From the NCBI GenBank assembly GCA_964500225.1, contig CAZCOA010000054.1, positions 1 to 16,285 on the forward strand: a stretch of DNA of 16,285 nt, given 5' to 3'. The notes below the pieces were generated by a model. That model ran no database searches. It had not been told where the DNA came from and saw only the letters and a program-made list of their open reading frames with translations. The DNA comes from JAAYDY01 sp964500225. GTDB taxonomy: Bacteria > Planctomycetota > Phycisphaerae > FEN-1346 > JAACEH01. Shown here in pieces: positions 1 through 6,200 of the stretch. A program made the position numbers and the translations under genes. Position 1 is the first letter of the stretch. Every line of letters begins with the position of its first letter.

Positions 1-90
1 CTTGGCCTGAAATCAACCCGCAACACGCACAGGTGGCTATGCGAGCCATGGTGCAGTGTAATCGACCTTGGCCTGAAATCAACCCGCAAC
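1..90 (-). CRISPR. Probable edge of a CRISPR array (type II-C-like repeat), cut by the window start
   Basis: Positions 1-24 recur exactly at 67-90, giving a 66-bp period. If the repeat is 36 bp (55-90), the spacer is 30 bp (25-54), which is the usual geometry of type II arrays. On the minus strand the repeat begins GTTGCGGGTTGATTTC and ends GGTCGATTACACT. Many type II-C repeats start with GTTG and end in a -10-like element such as TACAAT that drives crRNA transcription from within each repeat; TACACT sits at the equivalent place here. The first copy is truncated by the window edge, so only 24 of the 36 bases can be compared. No third copy follows at 121-156, so this is an array end. No cas gene or anti-repeat was seen in the window. 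A non-CRISPR direct repeat remains possible because only one spacer is visible. Confidence 0.55.
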
Positions 91-106
91 AGGGCCACTA
101 CTCCTC

Positions 107-385
107 CTACGGCTTGGACGAGTCGGCGGGGCCCTGGTCGGCAGTGGGCCGGTTCGCAGCCCTCAGTCGCTCGGACTCTTTGCGGTACTCCTTGAAGCCC
201 AACCAGAGGACATAGGCGACGCCGACGAAGGAGCCGACAGCCATGAGCTTGTTGGCGTCGGCGTGCTCGTAGCCTTCGTGAAACCAGCCGTCCAGAACGC
301 ACCAGATTCCGAAGGCGATGATCGCCACGGCGAAGCCGCCCCAGTAGAGAATGGTCATTGTCGGTTTGGGTGTCTTTTCAGCCAT
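107..385 (-). CDS. Small two-helix membrane protein, function unknown
   Basis: This encodes 92 residues. Residues about 11-31 and 47-64 are hydrophobic and should form two membrane helices joined by a short acidic, histidine-containing loop (about 33-45). The C-terminal tail after residue 65 is charged and soluble, with a basic start (KEYRKESERLR), which suggests a cytoplasmic tail. I do not recognise a family. A Shine-Dalgarno-like GGGAG lies about six bases upstream of the ATG. The gene begins 23 bp after the stop of the Crp-type regulator on the same strand, so the two are very likely co-transcribed. It ends 16 bp from the first CRISPR repeat, leaving no room for an array leader between them. 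Confidence 0.72.
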   Translation of the reverse strand: MAEKTPKPTMTILYWGGFAVAIIAFGIWCVLDGWFHEGYEHADANKLMAVGSFVGVAYVLWLGFKEYRKESERLRAANRPTADQGPADSSKP

Positions 386-408
386 GGTTTCTCCCGAGGA
401 TCAGCCTC

Positions 409-1140
409 TCAGTAGTTCTCGTGTTCGTCTTCCAGTCCGCCGTTGTCAATAACTTCGAGCAGCCCCTCACGGTCGGTGAGGGTCAGGATCCGGCGGCGCG
501 TGTCGATCAGTCCCATGTCGCGGAACCGCTTGAGCATGCGCGTGACGGTCTCGCGTGAGGCGCCGAGGCGACGGCCAATTTCCTGGTGGCTGTAGCGATG
601 GCGGATGACCAGGCGTCCGTCGATCCAGGCGCCTTCGCGGTCGCCCAGGAGCACCAGGAGCCGCGCGAGGCGGACGCTCACGGACTCGAAGCTGACTTCC
701 TGGATCTGGTTGGACAGGTCCATGATGGTGCCGGCCATGGTCTGCATGAGCCGGAAGCACATGCGCGGGTTGTCGAGGAGAACTCGGATAAAGTCGTCCT
801 TGGACAAGGTGAGGACGACGCCGGGCTCGGTGGCCTCGACGGTCGCGTTGGAACGGCGACCGGTGATGATTTCGGCCAAGCCGAAATGTTGGTGCGGTCG
901 GATTTCGGCGACGGTTTTCTCGCGGCCTTCGGTGCTGACCTTGATGACGTTGCAGCGGCCTTCCAGGACGATGATGAAGCGGTCGCAGGGCTGTCCTTCG
1001 CGGTAGAGGACGTCGCCCTTCTGGACGTCCAGACGATTAAGCAGCCCCGACAACAGGCGCAAGTGCCGGGGGCTGAGGGATCGAAAGATGGGAATCCGGC
1101 GGATTCCCTCGATGTGACTAACCGGCCTTGGGCTCTTCAT
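409..1140 (-). CDS. Crp/Fnr-family transcriptional regulator
   Basis: This is a 243-residue cytoplasmic DNA-binding protein, slightly longer than E. coli CRP. Residues about 19-125 form the cyclic-nucleotide-binding-like beta roll (KGDVLYREGQ, FIIVLEG, RRSNATVEA), followed by a long dimerisation helix (about 127-165) and a winged helix-turn-helix (about 180-225). The recognition helix contains S195-R-E-T-V-x-R201, the same contact pattern as the SRETVGR of E. coli CRP, which predicts binding to GTGA half-sites. The glutamate that contacts cAMP ribose in CRP (GELGL) is not preserved in FGLAEI, so the ligand is probably not cAMP or is absent. There is no N-terminal cysteine cluster as in FNR. 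It heads an operon with the small membrane protein and has a matching operator in its own promoter region. I saw no clear Shine-Dalgarno sequence before the ATG. Confidence 0.93.
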   Translation of the reverse strand: MKSPRPVSHIEGIRRIPIFRSLSPRHLRLLSGLLNRLDVQKGDVLYREGQPCDRFIIVLEGRCNVIKVSTEGREKTVAEIRPHQHFGLAEIITGRRSNATVEATEPGVVLTLSKDDFIRVLLDNPRMCFRLMQTMAGTIMDLSNQIQEVSFESVSVRLARLLVLLGDREGAWIDGRLVIRHRYSHQEIGRRLGASRETVTRMLKRFRDMGLIDTRRRILTLTDREGLLEVIDNGGLEDEHENY

Positions 1141-1173
1141 GATTCATTCGTACCATAAAAGAGCGCTTATCGC

Positions 1174-1189
1174 AGTGACGAAGGTCACT
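1174..1189. promoter_or_regulatory. Crp-type operator upstream of the Crp-family gene
   Basis: AGTGACGAAGGTCACT is a perfect inverted repeat with 6-bp arms and contains GTGA-N6-TCAC, the core of the CRP-type site. It starts 34 bp upstream of the regulator's ATG and lies just downstream of the predicted transcription start, which suggests negative autoregulation by roadblock. That the regulator itself binds here is inferred from its recognition helix. Confidence 0.65.
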
Positions 1190-1202
1190 CCCCCTGCCCT
1201 TC

Positions 1203-1230
1203 ATAATAGCCGCCTCCGCCCTCCTGACAA
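1203..1230 (-). promoter_or_regulatory. Predicted sigma70-type promoter of the Crp-family operon
   Basis: On the minus strand, TTGTCA (1225-1230) and TATTAT (1203-1208) are separated by 16 bp, each one mismatch from consensus. Initiation would be near 1196, giving a leader of about 55 nt that contains the 1174-1189 operator. Confidence 0.6.
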
Positions 1231-1299
1231 GGTGGTTTTGTAGAATATCGGCCGCGGGCGTCTGGTCGAAGGAGCCGTCGTCCCGTACAATGGAGTCCG

Positions 1300-1557
1300 A
1301 TGCGCCCAACAGAAAGGACTCACCCGGTGGTGATGCCGTCGTTGAGTTTCGAGGACTCGCGCCGCCGGATGGCCGCCGAAACCAGTGCGTTCATCGCCTG
1401 GGGCCTGGCGCATCCGGACCAGATTCAGTGGATTCCGAAGCGCCCCGTGGCGAGCGGCGGCTTTTCGCGGCAAGCCACGTTCGTATTTTGGACGCCCGTG
1501 CTGGGCCTCTCGATGCAGCGGCCGCTGACGTGGCTGCGGCGTCTGCTGAGGCGCTGA
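1300..1557 (+). CDS. Small basic hypothetical protein
   Basis: This is a possible 85-residue protein with no family that I recognise. It is rich in Arg, Pro and Trp (for example HPDQIQWIPKRPVASGGFS, about residues 38-56) and ends in an amphipathic basic stretch (RPLTWLRRLLRR). A short hydrophobic stretch (about residues 61-71) is too weak to call a membrane helix with confidence. GGAG at 1292-1295 lies four bases before the ATG, supporting this start; an in-frame ATG at 1333 is an alternative but has no good ribosome-binding site. The gene is divergent from the Crp-type gene and convergent with the next gene, whose stop is six bases away. Without it there would be a gap of more than 400 bp in otherwise tightly packed DNA, which favours a real gene. 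Confidence 0.5.
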   Translation: MRPTERTHPVVMPSLSFEDSRRRMAAETSAFIAWGLAHPDQIQWIPKRPVASGGFSRQATFVFWTPVLGLSMQRPLTWLRRLLRR

Positions 1558-1563
1558 GCGGCC

Positions 1564-2484
1564 TCAGATAAGCTTCTTCAGACAGGCCAGGCTCTCACGG
1601 GCCGTGGCATCGAGGTTTACCAGGGATCCGCCGCCGCGCAGAGGCGAACACATCTCGTAGCAGACGTAGCCGCTGAAGCCGCCGTCCTTGAGCCCCCGGA
1701 AGAACGCCTTGTAGTCCAAGCAGCCGCGGCCCATGGCCACGGCCCGGTAGGCGTCCATCGAGCGTTTGTAATGGATCACCCCTTCCTCGTAGCGGTATTG
1801 TGGAAACCGCTCGTAGTCGGCCGTGGTGGTCTGGACCATCATTGGCGCCATGCGCCGGGCCGCTGCGCGGACGTCCACGTCGTCCTGCTTGGTGATGCTC
1901 CAGGCGTCGAACATGGCCCGGACGCTGGGGTGGCCGATCTCGTCCATCAGGGCCGCGTAGTCGTCCACGCCGACGCCGTAGTCGTGATGGTTCTGGACGC
2001 CGATGACGACACCGCACGCGGCGGCCCGCTCGCCGCACTCGCGCAGGGCCTCGATGCACGTGCGACGTTCCAGATGCCACTTGGCCGGATCGACTTCATA
2101 GCCCGTGAAGACGCGGACCACCGAGGCCCCCAGTTCGCCCGCCATGCGGCAAAGCTGTTCGACGTAGGCGATCTGGATTTCGATTTGCGGCACCTCGGCG
2201 TGGCGGAAGCCGGCGGTAAAGTCGGTGTAGGCGGCCAGGGTGCCGATCTCGACGCCGGCGGCCTCGGCCCGGCGAGCCAGCCGTCGAAGGCCCCGGGTGT
2301 CCCAGTCCAGCGGCGACAGGTGGGGGCGTTTACACATCAGCTCGACGGCGTCGTAGCCCAGCTCGGCGGCCTTGTCGATGAACGCATCGAGCGGCAGCTG
2401 CGCCTGGCCCCAGAGGCCGGCGTAGCCGACGCTGAAGAGCATCGTTTTGATCGGCTGTTTGGCTGATTTCGGTTGCCCGGCCAT
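1564..2484 (-). CDS. Xylose-isomerase-like TIM-barrel protein (sugar phosphate isomerase/epimerase family)
   Basis: This is a 306-residue cytoplasmic protein of the AP-endonuclease-2/xylose-isomerase-like TIM-barrel family, whose members isomerise or epimerise sugars, inososes or hydroxypyruvate. Typical strand motifs are LGYDAVEL (about 42-49), SVVRVFTGYE (121-130), VIGVQNHHDYG (160-170), RAMFDAWS (189-196) and GYVCYEMCSPL (272-282). D193 and E277 match two usual metal ligands, but the usual glutamate on strand 5 is replaced by Q164 and the usual histidine on strand 7 falls in VQTTTADY, so the metal site differs from tagatose epimerase. The start is chosen because a perfect AGGAGG (2491-2496) sits six bases upstream; an ATG 15 bp further upstream would overlap it. 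It lies 54 bp downstream of the esterase on the same strand, probably in the same operon. The substrate cannot be named. Confidence 0.88.
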   Translation of the reverse strand: MAGQPKSAKQPIKTMLFSVGYAGLWGQAQLPLDAFIDKAAELGYDAVELMCKRPHLSPLDWDTRGLRRLARRAEAAGVEIGTLAAYTDFTAGFRHAEVPQIEIQIAYVEQLCRMAGELGASVVRVFTGYEVDPAKWHLERRTCIEALRECGERAAACGVVIGVQNHHDYGVGVDDYAALMDEIGHPSVRAMFDAWSITKQDDVDVRAAARRMAPMMVQTTTADYERFPQYRYEEGVIHYKRSMDAYRAVAMGRGCLDYKAFFRGLKDGGFSGYVCYEMCSPLRGGGSLVNLDATARESLACLKKLI

Positions 2485-2538
2485 CACAAGCCTCCTCATG
2501 CTTCGGCATAGCTACAGGCCAGCCCCCCTTCTTTGGGC

Positions 2539-4389
2539 CTACTGGCTCCGCGCGGCCCTGGTGAAACGGCCGAAGAACTTCAGCGTCAGCGGCAGGTACT
2601 GGTCGGTGTAGTACGCGTGGCCGTGCGTGTCGAACACGTGCAACTCGACGGTCATGCCGAGTGCTTTCATGGCGGCCTCGAGCTTACGGGCGCCCTCGAC
2701 GGGTACGACGCCGTCGGCGCCGCCGTGGATGATCATCGTCGGCACGTTTTTCAGACGTTCGACGCCGACCGGCCGTCCGTCCTCGCCCTCGCGCGCGCTG
2801 CCCGACACGCAGCAAATGGCGGCAAAGTACTCCGGGTGGGCCGTGGCGAGCGCATAGGTGCCGAAGCCGCCCATCGAGATGCCGGTCAGGTAGACGCGGT
2901 CGCGGTCCACGCGGGTGTATTCGGCCAGGACCAGGTCGAGCAGTTGCTTGATGTCACCCTCGGGACGGTTGCGGGAGTGCCACTTGGGCATGACGGCCAC
3001 GTAGCCCGCGTCGTTGAGCATCGCCAGGAGTTTGCCGCCGTCCATCTCGGGCCAGTAGTTCTCGTCGCCGCCGCCGCCGTGGAGCATGTAGATCATCGGA
3101 GAGTTCTCGCGCGTCCAGTAGCCGTCGGGCAGGAAGACGCGGTACGGCACCAGGGCGTTGTCGGCAGCCGACCGGTAGGCCCGTCGCAGGTCGCCGATGC
3201 GGCCCTGATAGGGATCCTCGCCGGCCTTCAGGCGGCGCACGGTCTCGCGGGCCTGTGCCAGGGCCTGTCGCAGGGCAGCCACGGGCTCGGCCTCGGTCAG
3301 GCCCTCGTGCTCGGCCAGGCCGGCCTTCCACGCCCCGGCCGTCGAAGCGGCGCTCTCGGTGAGTTTCCTATGCCCCTCCTTGAGGTACTCGACCATGTGC
3401 TGCATGTCGGGCAAGTACGCCGGCGACAGCCCGCCGCCGGACTTGGCCATCTCCTGCGTGAATGCCTCGATGCCGGCGATCTCGCTTTCGAGCGTGGCCA
3501 GCAACTGGCCGGCCAGGATCACCTCGCAGGTGAGGGAGCACGGCGGAGATTCGGAAGCGACCGTCATCTGGTACGTGCCGTCGTCCAGCTCGGGCAGGGC
3601 GAACAGTCGCACGGCCGATGTGGGATCCTCGGACGCAGGCTGATCATCCACGGGCTTCAGCTCAATGGTCTTGCCGCCGGCCTTAAGCGTCACGCCCACG
3701 TCGCCCAGGGGCCGCGCGAAGCTTCGCAGGGCAACGGCCACTCGACCGCCCTCGCCCTGTCGCATGACGGTCGAGCGGCTCAGGAGGCCGCAGTAGCCCT
3801 GGGACGTCACCTGCAATCGGACGAGTCGCGACAATTCTTGGGCGTTGATACGGACGTCGCTTTCGGTCAGGAAGAAACCGTCCATGTTCAGATCGCCGTC
3901 TTTGACGTACGACAAGGTGATCGTCAGTGGGCCTTTCTTCAGGATGCCAAGGTCGGCCGCGGCCAGACCGTAATCGGTAGCCTTGCGTCCCCATCCGCCG
4001 GTGTTGTCGAAGACCACTTCGCGTTTGATCGACAGGCCGCCGCCGGCGGCATCCACTTCGAGGACGGCAGGAACCATACCTTCGCGCCAGTGGAGTCTCG
4101 CGTAGCGAAAGACGATTCGAGCGTTGGCGATGTCCTGGGGTAGATCGAGGGAGTAGGTCACTTGGCTGCCGGGTTGGTTGATGGTGGCACTGTAGAGAAG
4201 TTTGCCGCCGGAAGCCGACGGGCGCAGGTCGATTTGCTTCTCGACATCCTTGCAAGCCGAAGCGAAATCTTCGGCTTCCTGCCACAGGGTAAACAGTGGT
4301 CCTGAGGCCATACACCACGAGGCCGCCGCGGCAAGTGCCGCGATCGCCATTGCGGACGGAGCCAATGTCCTGAGCGCGTTTGCGAGCAT
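2539..4389 (-). CDS. Secreted multidomain esterase (alpha/beta hydrolase with carbohydrate-binding-like N-terminus)
   Basis: This is a 616-residue exported protein. Residues 1-29 form a signal peptide with a long alanine-rich core. Residues about 35-180 look like a beta-sandwich module (WQEAEDF, VFDNTGGWG, DLNMDGFFLTESD), resembling carbohydrate-binding modules of the CBM6/CBM35 kind. A second beta region (about 190-295) and a helical linker (about 296-400) follow. Residues about 410-616 are an alpha/beta hydrolase of the PHB-depolymerase/feruloyl-esterase type: oxyanion loop HGGGG (437-441), nucleophile S505 in GISMGG, acid D559 in GGADG and base H591 in THGH. It probably removes acyl or feruloyl groups from a polysaccharide outside the cytoplasm. 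The ATG at 4389 is chosen because AAGGAGG lies five bases upstream; a TTG 18 bp earlier would bury that site. It is the first gene of a minus-strand operon with the TIM-barrel gene and diverges from the isomerase gene. Confidence 0.86.
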   Translation of the reverse strand: MLANALRTLAPSAMAIAALAAAASWCMASGPLFTLWQEAEDFASACKDVEKQIDLRPSASGGKLLYSATINQPGSQVTYSLDLPQDIANARIVFRYARLHWREGMVPAVLEVDAAGGGLSIKREVVFDNTGGWGRKATDYGLAAADLGILKKGPLTITLSYVKDGDLNMDGFFLTESDVRINAQELSRLVRLQVTSQGYCGLLSRSTVMRQGEGGRVAVALRSFARPLGDVGVTLKAGGKTIELKPVDDQPASEDPTSAVRLFALPELDDGTYQMTVASESPPCSLTCEVILAGQLLATLESEIAGIEAFTQEMAKSGGGLSPAYLPDMQHMVEYLKEGHRKLTESAASTAGAWKAGLAEHEGLTEAEPVAALRQALAQARETVRRLKAGEDPYQGRIGDLRRAYRSAADNALVPYRVFLPDGYWTRENSPMIYMLHGGGGDENYWPEMDGGKLLAMLNDAGYVAVMPKWHSRNRPEGDIKQLLDLVLAEYTRVDRDRVYLTGISMGGFGTYALATAHPEYFAAICCVSGSAREGEDGRPVGVERLKNVPTMIIHGGADGVVPVEGARKLEAAMKALGMTVELHVFDTHGHAYYTDQYLPLTLKFFGRFTRAARSQ

Positions 4390-4471
4390 GGATTCCTCCT
4401 TCGACAACGGGCCGGTAAAGGGAGCGTCTGCCGGATCAATATGCTATCAACCGCCCCTGGCGGACACTACG

Positions 4472-4538
4472 GGAATCCGAGAGAAACCGTTCCGCCGTCG
4501 TGCTCGAAGGAATCCGCGTACCAGCGGATTGGTTTCTC
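4472..4538. promoter_or_regulatory. Nested repeats in a divergent intergenic region, including a 20-bp palindrome
   Basis: The 244 bp between the divergent genes (4390-4633) contain AATCCGC-N6-GCGGATT (4511-4530), a perfect inverted repeat with 7-bp arms. It is adjacent to GGTTTCTC (4531-4538), whose inverse GAGAAACC lies at 4481-4488. GGAATCCG occurs directly at 4472-4479 and 4509-4516. Such nested symmetry between sugar genes is typical of operators for LacI- or GntR-like regulators, but no such regulator is in the window. Confidence 0.45.
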
Positions 4539-4557
4539 GTCCGCAATCAAGTATCCT
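4530..4557 (+). promoter_or_regulatory. Possible promoter of the fucose-isomerase-like gene
   Basis: TTGGTT (4530-4535) and TATCCT (4552-4557) are spaced by 16 bp, a weak sigma70 match. The -35 box abuts the palindrome at 4511-4530, so a bound regulator could touch the polymerase. The leader would be about 70 nt. Confidence 0.35.
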
Positions 4558-4633
4558 GTCGGCATCGACGGTCGGCTCTTGTGTGGGCGTGCGGCCAGTG
4601 TCACCGTCGCCATCTCATCGCAAGGAGCGAACC

Positions 4634-6130
4634 ATGGCAAAACTGATGAACATTCCGCAGGTAAAGCTGGGCGTGGTGGGCGTTTCGCGGGACTGTTTTC
4701 CGATGGCGTTGACGCGGCGTCGGACGTCGGCGCTGGCGGCCGCGATGAAGAAGGCGGGGCTTCGCGGCGCGCACAGGTGCTCGGTCGTCATCGAGTCGGA
4801 GGCCGGCGTCCTGGCGGCGCTCGACGAACTGGCCGCCAAGGGCTGCAATGCCGCCGTGATCTACCTGGGCAACTTCGGCCCCGAGGGGCCGACGGCCTTA
4901 TTCGCCCAGCGGTTTCCGGGGCCGGTGATGGTTTGCGCCGCGGCCGAAGAGAACAAGGCGGTCCTAGCCTCCGATCGCGGCGACGCTCTGTGCGGCCTGC
5001 TCAATTGTTCCTACAACCTCGGCCTGCGGAACGTGGCAGCCTACATACCGCAAAGGCCGGTCGGTTTGCCCAACGAGTTGGCCGCAAGGATCGTTGACTT
5101 CGAGGCCGTTGCGCGAGTGGTCATCGGCGTGCAGAACCTGAAGATTCTGTCGTTTGGTCCGCGGCCGCAGGACTTCCTGGCGTGCAATGCGCCGATTCAG
5201 CCGCTGCTGGGGCTTGGCGTCGAGGTCATGGAGAACAGCGAGCTGGATCTGTACCAGCTCTACCAGAAGGCGGGGCGGCATAAGCAGCGGATCGCGCGGG
5301 TGGCGGCCGACATGAAAAAGGAACTCGGTAGCGGCTGCGCGTACCCGGACCTGTTGCCGAAGATGGCGCAGTTGGAGGTGGCGCTGCTGGACTTGATGGA
5401 GGCCAATCTCGGGGCGAGCGGCTTTGCGGTGTTCGCCAACAAGTGCTGGCCGGCGTTCGAGTCGGCGTTCGGATTCGTGCCGTGCTACGTCAACAGCCGC
5501 CTGGCCGGCCGCGGGATTCCGGTGGCGTGCGAGGTGGACCTGTACGGGGCGCTGAGCCAGTACATGGCCCAACTGGCGACGCTTCATCCGGCGACGCTGC
5601 TGGACATCAACAACAGCGTACCGGCCGACGTGCTGCCGAAGGGGGCGGACCTGAAGGGCGCCGCGGCGGCGGACCTGTTCATGGGCTTCCATTGCGGCAA
5701 CACGTGCAGCCAGTGCATGAAGACGTGCGAACTGAAGTACCAGCTCATCATGAACCGCCTGATGGAGGACGGCCGCGAGGCGGACATCACGCGCGGCACG
5801 CTCGAAGGGCAACTGCGACCGGGGCCGATGACGCTGTTCCGTCTGCAATCGACGGCAGATTGCCGGCTCCGCAGCTATGTGGCCGAGGGCGAAATCCTGG
5901 ACATCGACCCGTGCTCGTTCGGCGGCATCGGCATCATTGCGATTCCGGATTTCGCGCGGTTCTATCGCCACGTGCTGATCGGGCAACGGTTCCCGCATCA
6001 TGCGGCCGTGGGATTTGCCCGGGCCGGGCGCGTGCTGTTCGAGGCGGTGCGGCTACTGGGCGTGAGCGAGATCGCGGCCCCACGGCCACAAGGCGTGCTT
6101 TACGAGGGCGAGAATCCGTTCGAATCGTAG
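4634..6130 (+). CDS. L-fucose/L-arabinose isomerase family protein
   Basis: This is a 498-residue cytoplasmic enzyme of the fucose/arabinose isomerase fold, which interconverts aldoses and ketoses at a divalent metal. E300 (VACEVDLYG) and D324 (TLLDINN) have the same 24-residue spacing as metal ligands E337 and D361 of E. coli FucI; the third ligand, H528 there, is probably H455 or H456 (FPHHAAVGF). TRGTLEGQL (386-394) and DIDPCSFGGIGI (423-434) are further conserved-looking stretches. The protein is shorter than E. coli FucI (591), like the compact FucI-related group often annotated only as fucose isomerase. Residues 353-365 hold H-C-x3-C-x2-C-x3-C, a possible extra metal site. AAGGAG at 4622-4627 lies six bases before the ATG; the frame is open further upstream but that region is intergenic. 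The 70-bp gap to the next gene contains a separate promoter candidate. True substrate uncertain. Confidence 0.88.
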   Translation: MAKLMNIPQVKLGVVGVSRDCFPMALTRRRTSALAAAMKKAGLRGAHRCSVVIESEAGVLAALDELAAKGCNAAVIYLGNFGPEGPTALFAQRFPGPVMVCAAAEENKAVLASDRGDALCGLLNCSYNLGLRNVAAYIPQRPVGLPNELAARIVDFEAVARVVIGVQNLKILSFGPRPQDFLACNAPIQPLLGLGVEVMENSELDLYQLYQKAGRHKQRIARVAADMKKELGSGCAYPDLLPKMAQLEVALLDLMEANLGASGFAVFANKCWPAFESAFGFVPCYVNSRLAGRGIPVACEVDLYGALSQYMAQLATLHPATLLDINNSVPADVLPKGADLKGAAAADLFMGFHCGNTCSQCMKTCELKYQLIMNRLMEDGREADITRGTLEGQLRPGPMTLFRLQSTADCRLRSYVAEGEILDIDPCSFGGIGIIAIPDFARFYRHVLIGQRFPHHAAVGFARAGRVLFEAVRLLGVSEIAAPRPQGVLYEGENPFES

Positions 6131-6143
6131 AGCACGCCAAACG

Positions 6144-6152
6144 TGTTATACT
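6144..6152 (+). promoter_or_regulatory. Extended -10 promoter element before the propeller/dockerin gene
   Basis: TGTTATACT is an extended -10 box (TGn followed by TATACT, one mismatch from consensus). No convincing -35 is visible, as is common for extended -10 promoters. It lies 14 bp after the isomerase stop and would give a leader of about 42 nt. Confidence 0.5.
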
Positions 6153-6200
6153 CTCCGTACGGCTGGTGCGCTGGGCCGTGGAGAGGGGCGGAGTCGGACC

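Noticed and set aside
26..60. The stretch TGGCT-ATGCG-AGCCA (34-48) as the CRISPR repeat's own hairpin
   Set aside because: It falls inside the putative spacer, not in the repeated sequence, so it is probably coincidental.
2533..4143. Open plus-strand frame of about 536 codons
   Set aside because: It is antisense to the esterase, which has a signal peptide, a full catalytic triad and a ribosome-binding site. The plus-strand translation has low-complexity His/Gly/Val composition.
4290..4320. Lipoprotein signal at the cysteine in ASWCMASG of the esterase
   Set aside because: The residues before the cysteine (A-S-W) do not fit a lipobox, which needs a small residue at -1; an ordinary signal peptide fits better.
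4484..4560. Search for a riboswitch or T-box in the leader of the fucose-isomerase-like gene
   Set aside because: Only short DNA-like palindromes are present; no conserved aptamer core or terminator with a T-run was recognised.
4202..4633. Possible N-terminal extension of the fucose-isomerase-like protein
   Set aside because: The frame is open only by chance across the divergent intergenic region and the end of the esterase gene. AAGGAG before the ATG at 4634 fixes the start.
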